Source: an uncultured Clostridia bacterium
Lineage (GTDB): Bacteria > Bacillota > Clostridia > Christensenellales > Aristaeellaceae
Length of the DNA: 64,000 nucleotides
Assembly: GCA_947596085.1 (NCBI GenBank)
Contig: CANQEW010000002.1
Coordinates: forward strand, 1 to 64,000
Direction: 5' to 3'
The translations under genes were made by a program, and so were the position numbers. Shown here piece after piece: positions 1 to 8,912 of this stretch (position 1 is the first letter of the stretch; each line of letters opens with the position of its first letter). The notes below the pieces were generated by a model that did not search any database, was not told the DNA's origin, and was given only the letters and a program-made list of their open reading frames with translations.

Positions 1-116
1 GTTTTGCAGTTACATTCTATCACTTGGCTCTCTGTTTTTCTTCCTCCTTCTGTTACCTATCTATTGTATCAAAACATTTTCAAAATTTTACGAACCGGTG
101 GAAATTTTTCGAGTGC
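1..116. other. AT-rich intergenic end of window
   Basis: This stretch lies downstream of sbcC and is clearly more AT-rich than the genes around it. I see no coding signal, no convincing hairpin followed by a T-run, and no RNA gene. It may belong to the regulatory region of a gene beyond the left edge. Confidence 0.4.
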
Positions 117-2882
117 TCAAACGACGACGCGCGCGACGCTCCCGCCGCTGACCTCCTTTGTGACCACGATCTGCCGGTCGATCTCCCGGCGAAGCTCCGA
201 CACGTGGGAGATGATGCCCACCAGCCGGTCGCCTTCCGCGAGGCCTGAAAGCGCGCGCACGGCCTGACGCAGCGCGTCCTCGTCCAGCGTGCCGAAGCCC
301 TCGTCCACGAACATGCTCTCCAACTGGATGCCGCCCGCCGTGGCCTGAATCTCCTCCGAAAGCCCCAGCGCCAGCGCCAGCGAAGCGATGAAGCATTCGC
401 CGCCCGAGAGGCTCTTGACGCTGCGCTGGCTGCCGTTGTAGTGGTCGATTACATCCAGCTCCAGTCCGCTCTGGCTGCGCAGATCGCTGGGGGTCTCCCG
501 GCGCACCAGGTCGTACTTGCCCCCGGACATGCGCATCAGCTGCGCGTTGGCGCGGCCCAGAATGCGGTCGAAGCAGGCGGTCTGCACGTAGGTTTCGAAG
601 GTCACGCGCTCCCGGCCGCCGAGGCTGCCGTTCGCGGTATCGGACAGCGCGTGCACCCAGCTCCACTTCCGGTCGAGTTCAGTGAGCTCCGCGCTCCGGT
701 CGCGGATGTTTTCCAGCGCGGCTCGGTTCGTCGAGAGCCGGTGGGCGGCGTCTTGCCGCGCCTCGGAGAGTTCCGCCTTGCGCCGCGCGAGCGCGCTCCG
801 CTGCGCGAGCAGCGCGTCCACATCGGCGTCCTCGGAGCCGGTCAGCAGCTTTTCCAGCTGTTGAATCCGAGCGCCCAGCCCCGCGCGTTCGCGCTCGCGC
901 TCCGCGTGCGCCTTCTCCGCTCGCTCCAGCGCGGATTTGTGCTGCGCGAGCGTCCGCTCCAGATCGGCCTTCGCGCGCTCGGCGGCGGCGCGGTCGGGAA
1001 ATTCGAGCCGCGCGGCGAGCGCGTCCCGGCGGACGAGGGCCTCTTGCAGCTTCGCCTCCATGGAAGAGATGGACTCGCGCAGGCTGTTCAGTTCGTCGGC
1101 GGAGGCCGCGAGCTCCCGCTCGCGGCGGGGAATCCACGCTTCAAGCTCCGACCTGCGCCTTGCGCGGACGGTTTCGGCCGCGATCTTTTCCGCGAGCGCG
1201 TCGAGCTCCCGCTTCACCGACGCGAGCAGCTCCTCGCAGCGCCGCGCGGCTTCCTCAATTGGGCAGCTTCCGAGGATTTCGGCGGCCTTTTCGGCGGCGG
1301 CCTTTTCCGCCGCGCCGGCGCGGCCCCGGGCTTCGGCGGCTTCGGCGCTCCGCTGGTTGGCGGCTTCCTGCGCGCGCCGGGCCTCGGCCTCGGCGGCCTT
1401 GACCTCCGCCTCCGAGGGAGCGGCGGCGGACTTGCGGGCCTTGCGCGGGTGGACGGTGGAGCCGCAGACGGGGCAGGGCTCGCCCTCCCGCAGCGCCGAG
1501 GCCATGATTCCGGCCTGTTCGTCGTTGAAGGCGCGGCGCTTCGCGTCGGCCAGCTCCTTCGCTTCTTCGGCGCTTTGCGCCGCCCGGACGTAGCTTTGCC
1601 GCGCCATTTGCAGCGCCCCGCGCAGCGCATCCAGCGTCCGAAGCTCATCCCGCAGCGCCTCGGCCGCGCCGCGCCGGGCCTCCAGCCGTTCCCGTTCGCC
1701 GGAGAGCCGAAGCAGGTTTTCACCCGCGTCGGCCAGCGCGCTTTGTTCCCCGCGCCGGTCGGCCAATTCTCGCTGCGACGATTGCAGGGCCGCCTGCTGC
1801 CGCTCGCGATCCTTCGCGGCGACCTCGAGCGCGGCGCTCTGCGCCCGCGCCGCGCTTCGCGACGCGTCGAGTTCGCCATAGGCGGGAAGCGCCGCCTCGA
1901 TAGCGGCGGCGCGCTTCGCCATGGCCTCGCTTTCCGGGGCCTTCGCCCGCTCCGCTTCCAGGGTCGCCGCGAGGCGCGACAGCTCCGGTTCGGCCTCCGC
2001 CAACTCCCGGCGCGCCGATTCGAGCTCGTTCCGCGTCCTGCGCCGCTCCTCCGCCACGGTGACGGCGGCGGTCAGTGCGTCGAGCCGCTTCTCCACTTCA
2101 TCCAGCTCCGTCCGCGCGTCCGCCTCCGCCTGCGCGTCCGTAGCGATGAGCGCGTCCAGCAGCTCGAGGACTTCCGCGATCAGCATGTTTCCGGCCTGCG
2201 CCCGCGCGAGCTCCGGCGCGAGCGGGCTATCCTCCGCGCAGATCGCGCCGCTCACATACTGGCGCAGACTGTCCTTCGCGGCCTCGCGCGCCCCGGCGAC
2301 GGCGGCCATTTCATCCTTCAGCCGTTCCTGAAAGCTTCGATAGACGCCGGTCTTGAAGATGCCCCGGAAGATCTCCTGCCGCTCCTTCGTGTCGGCGAGC
2401 AGCAGCTTCATAAATTCCCCCTGCGCGAGCATGGCGATGCGCGAAAACTGCTGGCGGTCTACGCCCAGCAGCTCCGTGACGCGGCGCGTCACGCGGGAGG
2501 TCTGCGTCTCGATCCGGCCGTCGGGATAGTACAGCTCCGCGCTGGCGGGCTGCCGGGTGAAGCCCTCGCCCCGGCTCTTCCTGCGCGCGTATTCCGGGCT
2601 GCGCTTCACGCGATATTCCCGGCCTGCGTGAGTGAAGATCAGCTCCACCTCCGTGGGCACGTCATCGCGAGCATACTTGGAGCGGAGCATGGAGGTGTTC
2701 CGGGTGTCGCCGCTGGCCTCGCCGTACAGGGCGTAGCAGATGGCGTCGAAGATGGTGGTCTTGCCCGCGCCCGTGTCCCCGGCGATCAGATAGAGCCCGC
2801 GCTCGCCCAGCTTGCGCATCGGAATCTCCTGCCGCCCCGCGTAGGGCCCGAAGGCGGACAGATTCAACTGGATCGGTCTCAT
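117..2882 (-). CDS. sbcC: Exonuclease subunit SbcC (Rad50-like SMC ATPase)
   Basis: This is the ATPase subunit of the SbcCD nuclease, which opens hairpins and processes double-strand ends; 921 aa. The Walker A motif GDTGAGKTT is at about residues 35-43. Two long coiled-coil arms rich in A, E and R flank a zinc-hook CPVC near residue 470. The ABC signature LSGGE is near 822 and the Walker B region FVDEGFGTLDED is near 860. This is the full Rad50/SbcC architecture. The ATG overlaps the sbcD stop by 4 nt (ATGA), so the two are translationally coupled. Confidence 0.96.
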   Translation of the reverse strand: MRPIQLNLSAFGPYAGRQEIPMRKLGERGLYLIAGDTGAGKTTIFDAICYALYGEASGDTRNTSMLRSKYARDDVPTEVELIFTHAGREYRVKRSPEYARRKSRGEGFTRQPASAELYYPDGRIETQTSRVTRRVTELLGVDRQQFSRIAMLAQGEFMKLLLADTKERQEIFRGIFKTGVYRSFQERLKDEMAAVAGAREAAKDSLRQYVSGAICAEDSPLAPELARAQAGNMLIAEVLELLDALIATDAQAEADARTELDEVEKRLDALTAAVTVAEERRRTRNELESARRELAEAEPELSRLAATLEAERAKAPESEAMAKRAAAIEAALPAYGELDASRSAARAQSAALEVAAKDRERQQAALQSSQRELADRRGEQSALADAGENLLRLSGERERLEARRGAAEALRDELRTLDALRGALQMARQSYVRAAQSAEEAKELADAKRRAFNDEQAGIMASALREGEPCPVCGSTVHPRKARKSAAAPSEAEVKAAEAEARRAQEAANQRSAEAAEARGRAGAAEKAAAEKAAEILGSCPIEEAARRCEELLASVKRELDALAEKIAAETVRARRRSELEAWIPRRERELAASADELNSLRESISSMEAKLQEALVRRDALAARLEFPDRAAAERAKADLERTLAQHKSALERAEKAHAERERERAGLGARIQQLEKLLTGSEDADVDALLAQRSALARRKAELSEARQDAAHRLSTNRAALENIRDRSAELTELDRKWSWVHALSDTANGSLGGRERVTFETYVQTACFDRILGRANAQLMRMSGGKYDLVRRETPSDLRSQSGLELDVIDHYNGSQRSVKSLSGGECFIASLALALGLSEEIQATAGGIQLESMFVDEGFGTLDEDALRQAVRALSGLAEGDRLVGIISHVSELRREIDRQIVVTKEVSGGSVARVVV

Positions 2883-4015
2883 CGCGCGCCCTCCCCGAGC
2901 TCCTGGAACAACGCCTCGCAGAAGCGCCGCTGCTCCTCGCTCATCGGTTGATTGTTCTGCTGTGCGTAGAATTCGGCAAACAGCTCCGGCCCGGACTTTC
3001 GCTCGGAACCTTCGGCGGCGCGCAGCCGGCCAGCGCCGCGGGTGCGTGCGTTGTCGTAGTCCAGCTTCATCAGATTTGGGTACACGCTGCGCAGCCGCGC
3101 CGCGGCGTCGGGCACGTCCCGCTCGTCGGTGAGCACGATGCGCAGGTAATCATCCACGGCGGTGCCCTCGTAGTTGGCTTTCAGCGTGAGTTCCTCATAG
3201 CTGCCGCGCAGTTCGCGCAGGTCGCGCCGGGGCACGAGCGGCACGGTTTCCACCTCCACGCTGCCCTTCTCGCGCAGCTCGATCTGCGTGACGGACTTGA
3301 GCTGATCCTTCTCCGAAAAGGAATACTTCAGCGGCGTGCCGCAATAGCGCAGCGTCGGCCGGCCGACGCTCTGCGCGCCGTGGAGATGCCCCAGCGCCAC
3401 GTAATCGAAGCCGTCGAATGCGGCCGCGTCCACGTTGTCGAGGCCGCCGGCGAACAGATCCTCCGAATCGCAGCGCGCCGCGCCGGTGACGAACTGGTGC
3501 GTCACCAGCACGTTGCGCTCCGCCGGGTCGATCTCCATTTGCGCGACCGCCGCGCGCAGCGCGTCGGTGTAGCTTTCGATTTGCGCGTCGGGAAAGAAGC
3601 GGCGCACGTTGGCAGGCTTTAAAAAGGGCAGCAGGAAGAAGCGCACGGGACCGTGCTCGTCCTCCAGCGTCACCGGCGAAACCCGGCCGTCATAGACGGG
3701 GGAGAGGTGCACGCCGGAGCGGTCCATCAGGCGCGCGCCGAAGGCAATGCGCTCGGGGGAGTCGTGGTTGCCGCTGATGACGAACACGTCCACCTCGCGC
3801 CGCGCGAGGTTGTACAGAAAATCGTCGAACAGCCGCACCGCGTCCGCGCCGGGCGCGCTCTTGTCGTACACGTCGCCCGCGATGATCACCGCCCTCGGTT
3901 GTCGTTCATCAATGATGTCCATGATCTGGGAAAGTATGTACTCCTGATCCTCCAGCATGGGAAACTCGTTTACGCGCTTTCCCAAGTGCAGATCAGAGAG
4001 ATGAAAAAAACGCAT
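2879..4015 (-). CDS. sbcD: Exonuclease subunit SbcD (Mre11-like)
   Basis: This is the Mn-dependent nuclease partner of SbcC. The calcineurin-like phosphoesterase motifs are in order: DLHLGK near the N-terminus, then AGDVYDK, SGNHDSPER, THQF and GHLHG. The ATG start is chosen because GGAGG lies 5 nt upstream; an in-frame TTG 12 nt further up would put the ribosome binding site inside the gene. It is the first gene of the sbcDC operon, 378 aa, normal for the family. Confidence 0.95.
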   Translation of the reverse strand: MRFFHLSDLHLGKRVNEFPMLEDQEYILSQIMDIIDERQPRAVIIAGDVYDKSAPGADAVRLFDDFLYNLARREVDVFVISGNHDSPERIAFGARLMDRSGVHLSPVYDGRVSPVTLEDEHGPVRFFLLPFLKPANVRRFFPDAQIESYTDALRAAVAQMEIDPAERNVLVTHQFVTGAARCDSEDLFAGGLDNVDAAAFDGFDYVALGHLHGAQSVGRPTLRYCGTPLKYSFSEKDQLKSVTQIELREKGSVEVETVPLVPRRDLRELRGSYEELTLKANYEGTAVDDYLRIVLTDERDVPDAAARLRSVYPNLMKLDYDNARTRGAGRLRAAEGSERKSGPELFAEFYAQQNNQPMSEEQRRFCEALFQELGEGAR

Positions 4016-4050
4016 GTCCGCCTCCAATTTCAGTTGAAACGATCATCTCA

Positions 4051-4056
4051 ATTATA
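4051..4056 (-). promoter_or_regulatory. Possible -10 box of the sbcDC operon
   Basis: A perfect TATAAT on the minus strand sits about 35 nt upstream of the sbcD start. No good -35 hexamer is visible at 16-18 nt, so only the -10 is proposed. Confidence 0.4.
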
Positions 4057-4092
4057 CCACACAAGGATCGGGCGCGCCAGCCCCGCGCGTCC

Positions 4093-4121
4093 TTGACAGG
4101 GGCGTGCGAAGATGCTATTCT
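4093..4121 (+). promoter_or_regulatory. Sigma-A-like promoter ahead of the fucU remnant
   Basis: TTGACA (4093-4098), a 17-nt spacer, then TATTCT (4116-4121). It drives rightward across the truncated fucU fragment. The -10 lies inside the open frame, so a transcript would begin after the first few codons of that frame. Confidence 0.5.
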
Positions 4122-4310
4122 GATGGCAGCGATTCGCCGGTGTGGGCGGAGTTTTCGAAGATCGTGGAGAAGCACGCGCCGGGAACGAAGATCGAAAAAA
4201 TCGAGCGCTTCGCGTTCTACGAGCGCGCGAAGAAGACGTATGCGACGCTTGCGACCACGGAGCGCGCGCTTTATGCCTGCGTCATCATCAAGAAGGGCTA
4301 CCTGCTCTGA
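4104..4310 (+). pseudogene. fucU: 5'-truncated fucose mutarotase (RbsD/FucU family) remnant
   Basis: About 65 residues match the C-terminal half of RbsD/FucU mutarotases. The hallmark FAFYERAKK appears as in FucU, with a following LYACVIIKKGYL that corresponds to the conserved LYGNxxLKKG end. Family members are about 140 aa and carry the sugar-binding N-terminal half, which is absent here: upstream DNA is the sbcD promoter region with no matching frame. No ribosome binding site precedes a sensible start. It is best read as the 3' remnant of a deleted gene. A promoter lies just inside it and a hairpin terminator just after. Confidence 0.7.
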
Positions 4311-4327
4311 CGGCTGATCAAACGAAG

Positions 4328-4377
4328 GAGGACCACCTCGAACGGCTTTGGAAAGCCGGGGGAAGCGGTCCTCTTTT
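4328..4377 (+). terminator. Rho-independent terminator after the fucU remnant
   Basis: Nested stem: GAGGACC (4328-4334) pairs with GGTCCTC (4367-4373), and inside it CGGCTTT (4343-4349) pairs with AAAGCCG (4352-4358). TTTT follows immediately. Confidence 0.65.
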
Positions 4378-4395
4378 GCGCTTCCGCGGGGCGCG

Positions 4396-7338
4396 TTATC
4401 CTTCCTTCACGCGGATGAGGAATCGCAGGGTGTAATCCTTCGCGGCGGAAAAGCGGAACTCCGGCATGATGTTCGGTCCGCACGCGCCGGTGCCGATACC
4501 CTGCTGGAAGGCCTGGATGGTCACGTAGGTGCCCGTGCGCACCTCGTCCTTGCGGTGCCTCATGGCGCACAGCGCCTTGTCCGTGTAGGGTTTGATGCCC
4601 AGTTCGAAGGGCGCGTCCACCGCTTCGAAGCTCACGGTGCGCTTGCCGTCCGAAACGCTGGCGTAGGTGCAGTCGCAGCGGTTTCCGCTCTCCTGGGGGC
4701 GGATGTTGGGTTCGGTCATGTCCGCCACGGCGCAGCGCACGTCCTGGATGGGGAACTGCTCCTTCATGTCGCAGTAGGATTCGCCGCAGCGGCCCACGTA
4801 ATGGACTTGGTCGAACGCCGCGTCCAGCCGGAAGCTCTTGCCGAAGCGGGGCACGATGCCGCCGCCGGAGGTGCAGTGGAGCACGCTGGTGACCAGCACG
4901 CCGCCGTCCACGCCCTCATAGGTATCGGTGACGGTGAACTTGTTCTTCTTGTTGCAAACATTGGTGACGACCTTGTAGCCGTTGTCCGTCTTTTCGGTGG
5001 AGACGACCTCCTCCGTCTGGGCCGCGTAGGGCGCCATCACCTTGCGGAACAGCAGGTCGGTGTCGTTGTCCGTGCCCGCGCGATAGAGCAGCGTGCCCTC
5101 GTCCGCGCCGGTCAGAATCGTCTCACCGCGCTGGCAGACGAGCTTGCCGCTCTCCACGGAGAATTCATCGCCCAGCGCCCGCACGTCCGGCGCGTCCGCC
5201 ACTCTGCGCTCGAGAATGAGCTGTTCCTCGCTGACGACGCGGTTGGTGACGGTGTCGGTTACGACCACGGTGACGAGGCGCACGCCGTCCATGGATCTGC
5301 CCGGAGCGGTTCGGATCTTTGCCTTGGACAGGGGCGGAACGTCGGGCTGCAGCGCGGCGCTGCTTCCGTCGTTCCACTGGAAGTCCAGCTTGTAGCGGCT
5401 GGCATTGGAGAACGCCGTGGTGTTGAATACTTCAAATTCGCCGCCCGAGATGTGGGATACGCGGATGGGGCGATAGATGAAGCGGATGATCTTCGCGCCG
5501 GCGGACGGCGTGTGGTCGGGATAGAAGATGCCGTCCACGCAGAAATTGCTGTCGTGTTCCCACTCGCCGTGATCGCCGCCGTAGGTGTAATTGCCGTCCT
5601 TGTGGAGCACGGCGTGATCCACCATCTCCCACACGCAGCCGCCGAAGAGGCTGTCGTAGCGGTAGACCTCCTGCCAGTAGGCCTCGGTATTGCCCGGGCC
5701 CACGCCCATGGCGTGCGCGTACTCGCACATGAAGTAGGGACGGTCGTTCAGGCGCTGCTGCTTGCGCTTCTTTTCGCCCACGTCGTGCACCATCTGCACG
5801 CTGGGATACATCTCGCTGCCCACATCATAAGCCTGGCGCTTGCAGTGGATGGCGCTCTCGTAGTGCACGGGCAGGTCGGAGCGGGCCTTGAGGTAGTCGT
5901 ACATGGCGTCGGTGTTGTTGTAGCCGCCGGCCTCGTTGCCCAGGCTCCACATGACGATGGCCGTATTGCCGTGAATCTTGTCCCGCTGATAGAGGCGGGT
6001 GATGCGGTCCAGATAGTGCCGCTGCCACTTGGGATCGTGGCTGATGGAGTTATAGGTGGGCGGGAGCTGATGGGCGAAGGTGCCGTGGGTCTCCAGATCG
6101 TTCTCGTCCACGATATACACGCCCAGTTCGTCCGCCAGCTCCAACAGCAGCGGGTCGGGCGGATAGTGGGAGGTGCGGATGGTGTCGATGTTGAACTCCT
6201 TGCACAGGCGCACGTCCCGCTCGATCTCGTCCGGGGTCATGGTGTAGCCGTTGGTGGGGCTGGTGTCGTGGTGGTTCACGCCCTTGAGCTTGATCTTTTT
6301 GCCATTGACCAGGAATACGTCGCCCTGAATGGTCACGGTGCGGAAGCCGATGCGCTCCTTGACGCAGCAGGCGGGGGTCTCATAGTAGATCGTGTAGAGC
6401 GTCGGCTCCTCGGCGTTCCACTCCCGCACGTTCAGATTGGAGAAGGTGACCTCGGCCGCTTTGTCCTTTGTCGCCACCGTGGCGGTCTGATGAATGCCGT
6501 GTCCCTCCAGCGTGAAGGTGACGGGGGTTTCATCCAGCGCCCTGGCGGAGAGGGTCAGCGAATAGGTGTCGCCGGTCTTTTTCGTCTTCGCGTCGATGTC
6601 CCACAGATCGGCGGGCCCGTCCACGCGCAGCAGCACGTCCCGGAAGATGCCGTTGTTGCGGAACATGTCCTGGCTCTCCAGGTAGGTGCCGGTGCACCAG
6701 CGGTGCACGACGGCCACCAGCTCGTTTTCCCCGGCGTGCAGCTTGCCGCAGAGGTCGAACTCGGCGATGTTGTGCGCGCCCTCGGAGTAGCCCACGAACT
6801 CGCCGTTCAGGTAGAGATCCAGGCAGCTCGCGACGCCCATGAAGGAGATCACGTATCTCTTTTTCGGGTCGTCGATCGTCACGAAGCGGCGGTAGACGCC
6901 CACAAAGTTGTATTCCTCGCCGGGGTCCTTCCAGCGCAGGCTGATGCGCTGATCCACGCCCGTCCAGGAGAACACCTTTCCGGCCTTCTTGGTGGTGGGG
7001 ATCAGCGGTGGCTTGTAGGGGAACTGATAGCGGATGTTGACGTAAAACGGATGATCATAGCCCCGGAACTGCCAGCAGGCGGGCACGTCGATTCGGTCGA
7101 AGCGCACTTCGTCCGTATCCAGCTTCGCCGGAAGCTCCGCGGGCCGGGGATAGAACTTGAAGTCCCATTCGCCGTTCAGGCAGATCACCTTCGGGGAGGC
7201 GTAGCGCTTCTCCCTGGGCGAGACGGCGTCCGCCGCCGCGCGATCCGGGTAGGGAATGAAGTATGTGCGCGCGGGCAGCTTGTTCTGTTCAAACAGCGGA
7301 AACGTGTGATAGTTGCTCGTGTTGATTTGATATTTCAC
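4396..7338 (-). CDS. lacZ: Beta-galactosidase, glycoside hydrolase family 2
   Basis: It hydrolyses terminal beta-D-galactosides in the cytoplasm; about 980 aa, the length of LacZ-type GH2 enzymes. The N-terminal jelly-roll segment has GEWDFKFYPRP and DVPACWQFRGYD. The catalytic barrel carries the acid/base Glu in WSLGNEAGG (near residue 467) and the nucleophile Glu in MCEYAHAMG (near 538). The C-terminal part matches the small-chain domain. The start is taken as GTG (VKYQINTSNYHTF), preceded by GGGGGGT about 8 nt upstream; an in-frame ATG 18 nt further up has no ribosome binding site. It is monocistronic, with its own promoter. No signal peptide is seen. Confidence 0.93.
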   Translation of the reverse strand: MKYQINTSNYHTFPLFEQNKLPARTYFIPYPDRAAADAVSPREKRYASPKVICLNGEWDFKFYPRPAELPAKLDTDEVRFDRIDVPACWQFRGYDHPFYVNIRYQFPYKPPLIPTTKKAGKVFSWTGVDQRISLRWKDPGEEYNFVGVYRRFVTIDDPKKRYVISFMGVASCLDLYLNGEFVGYSEGAHNIAEFDLCGKLHAGENELVAVVHRWCTGTYLESQDMFRNNGIFRDVLLRVDGPADLWDIDAKTKKTGDTYSLTLSARALDETPVTFTLEGHGIHQTATVATKDKAAEVTFSNLNVREWNAEEPTLYTIYYETPACCVKERIGFRTVTIQGDVFLVNGKKIKLKGVNHHDTSPTNGYTMTPDEIERDVRLCKEFNIDTIRTSHYPPDPLLLELADELGVYIVDENDLETHGTFAHQLPPTYNSISHDPKWQRHYLDRITRLYQRDKIHGNTAIVMWSLGNEAGGYNNTDAMYDYLKARSDLPVHYESAIHCKRQAYDVGSEMYPSVQMVHDVGEKKRKQQRLNDRPYFMCEYAHAMGVGPGNTEAYWQEVYRYDSLFGGCVWEMVDHAVLHKDGNYTYGGDHGEWEHDSNFCVDGIFYPDHTPSAGAKIIRFIYRPIRVSHISGGEFEVFNTTAFSNASRYKLDFQWNDGSSAALQPDVPPLSKAKIRTAPGRSMDGVRLVTVVVTDTVTNRVVSEEQLILERRVADAPDVRALGDEFSVESGKLVCQRGETILTGADEGTLLYRAGTDNDTDLLFRKVMAPYAAQTEEVVSTEKTDNGYKVVTNVCNKKNKFTVTDTYEGVDGGVLVTSVLHCTSGGGIVPRFGKSFRLDAAFDQVHYVGRCGESYCDMKEQFPIQDVRCAVADMTEPNIRPQESGNRCDCTYASVSDGKRTVSFEAVDAPFELGIKPYTDKALCAMRHRKDEVRTGTYVTIQAFQQGIGTGACGPNIMPEFRFSAAKDYTLRFLIRVKEG

Positions 7339-7397
7339 GAAAATTCGACCCCCCATTGCGGTTTGTCAGCGGTAGACAATCCCTTCCAATTAAGGAT

Positions 7398-7426
7398 ATT
7401 ATAGCATAACCGCCCGCGCAAATCAA
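7398..7426 (-). promoter_or_regulatory. Promoter of lacZ
   Basis: Minus-strand TTGATT (7421-7426), a 17-nt spacer, then TATAAT (7398-7403), about 60 nt upstream of the GTG start. Confidence 0.65.
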
Positions 7427-7576
7427 TTTGAACATACGGAGAAAATTGCGCCGGAAGGCGCAGTCACGGCTCGAAGGCGCGGGAAAAATCTCCACGAAGC
7501 ACGAAGGAAAACCGAAAGGGGCGTCGAAGGTAGAAGAAATCAAGAAAGGAATATTCCAAAGCGAGGAGAATGAAAA

Positions 7577-8854
7577 ATGAGTTATAATCCCGCACAGCAA
7601 ACCTTGTTTTTATTGATTTATGGTTTTCTGGCATGGGCGGCGGAGGTCGTCTTTTTCGCCGTCAAGGAGAAGAAATTTATCAACCGGGGACTTTTGTCCA
7701 TGCCCATCGACTTTTCAATCGGCCTGGTGTTCGCGAACCTTGCCGTCGTTCTGCCGACCATGGGCCGGAACTACGCCGGCATGTACCTGATCGCCTTCGC
7801 CAATCTCATCATCGTTCGCGCCGTGACGAGCTTTCTTGCCGGGCGGATTACAAAGAACGCCAAGTGGATGGAGAAGGCGCCCGGCGGCACGCGCAGGAGC
7901 GTGGCGTTGAATCTGCTCACCGCGGCGGTGATCCTGCTGCTCTACCTTCTGCTGCAGCCCGCGCTGATGGTGCTGGCGGCGGTGATCCCCGGCGGCGTGC
8001 TGCGCGCGATCGCCATCGCCGTGTGGGTGTTGCTGGCGGTGGACCTCATCACCTCCATCGTCGCGATGCGCAAGGGCCGGGACGGCTTCCTCGAGAAGAT
8101 GGAAAAGGAACAGAGCGACCGCCTGTCGTCGCGCATTGCCCGTTTCGTGTGGCGCAGATTGGAGCGTGCCTATCCCGGCATCAGCGACGAGACGAAGCGT
8201 GGCGAGATCGTGTTCGCCAAAGGTATGAGCCTGGACAAGATCGTGTGGGTGTTCCTGATCTCCGCGCTGCTGGGCGACATCATCGAGACCTTCTACTGCC
8301 GCCTGGTGGGCGGCGTCTGGATGAGCCGCTCCAGCGTGATTTTCGGGCCGTTCAGCTTCGTGTGGGGCATCGGCGCGGTGCTGCTGACGGTGAGCCTGAT
8401 GCGTCTGAAGGATAAGAACGACCGCTGGGTGCTGCTGGCGGGCGGCATCCTGGGCGGCGCGTTTGAGTATATGTGCAGCGTGTTCACCGAGATCGTGTTC
8501 GGCAAGGTGTTCTGGGACTACAGCGACATGCCGCTGAACATCGGCGGCCGCACCAACGTGCTGTTCATGTTTTTCTGGGGCATCCTGGGCCTGGTTTGGG
8601 TGAAGATCGCCTACCCGCCGCTGGACAAGTTCATCGAGAAGTTCCCGCCGGTGGCGGCGAAGGTGTGCACTTGGGTCATCATCAGCCTGATGGCGCTGAA
8701 CGGCCTGCTGACCGGCGCGGTCATGATGCGCTACAACGAGCGCCAGGTCGATCCCCAGCCGTCGAACATCCTTGAACAGTTCATTGACGACACCTACGAC
8801 GACGAATTCGTCGAGCACCGCTGGCAGAACATGGTCAGCGCCGAAGCGGAATAG
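7577..8854 (+). CDS. Membrane protein with two CmpB-type (PF06541-like) domains
   Basis: A 425-aa polytopic membrane protein. Two segments resemble the 'putative ABC-transporter type IV / CmpB' family. The first is at the N-terminus (FLAWAAEVVFFAVKEKKFINRG, then PIDFSIG). The second begins near residue 215 (GDIIETFYCRLVGGVWMSRS, IFGPFSFVWGIGA, then GKVFWDYSD and NVLFMFFWGILGLVWVK). The repeated motif order, a helix ending in E then FINRG or WMSRS then IYGP-like, suggests an internal duplication. The function of the family is not established. A ribosome binding site (GAGGAG) precedes the ATG. It is monocistronic, converging on nagA across a shared hairpin. Confidence 0.7.
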   Translation: MSYNPAQQTLFLLIYGFLAWAAEVVFFAVKEKKFINRGLLSMPIDFSIGLVFANLAVVLPTMGRNYAGMYLIAFANLIIVRAVTSFLAGRITKNAKWMEKAPGGTRRSVALNLLTAAVILLLYLLLQPALMVLAAVIPGGVLRAIAIAVWVLLAVDLITSIVAMRKGRDGFLEKMEKEQSDRLSSRIARFVWRRLERAYPGISDETKRGEIVFAKGMSLDKIVWVFLISALLGDIIETFYCRLVGGVWMSRSSVIFGPFSFVWGIGAVLLTVSLMRLKDKNDRWVLLAGGILGGAFEYMCSVFTEIVFGKVFWDYSDMPLNIGGRTNVLFMFFWGILGLVWVKIAYPPLDKFIEKFPPVAAKVCTWVIISLMALNGLLTGAVMMRYNERQVDPQPSNILEQFIDDTYDDEFVEHRWQNMVSAEAE

Positions 8855-8861
8855 CGCAGCC

Positions 8862-8887
8862 TGGGCCGCCGGTCATCCGGCGGCCCA
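8862..8887. terminator. Bidirectional hairpin between convergent genes
   Basis: An 11-bp perfect stem, TGGGCCGCCGG (8862-8872) with its complement (8877-8887) and loop TCAT. It sits between two converging genes; there is no long T-run on either side. Confidence 0.6.
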
Positions 8888-8912
8888 AGTGTTTGCGCGA
8901 AGCATCGGCGCG

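Noticed and set aside
441-2951. Long open frame opposite sbcC
   Set aside because: Antisense shadow; the composition is biased to R, L, A, G and the opposite strand is an intact SbcC.
4348-7404. Long open frame on the plus strand opposite lacZ
   Set aside because: It is the antisense shadow of a GC-rich gene; the product is low in complexity (rich in H, V, A, G) and has no family motif, while the minus strand encodes a complete GH2 enzyme.
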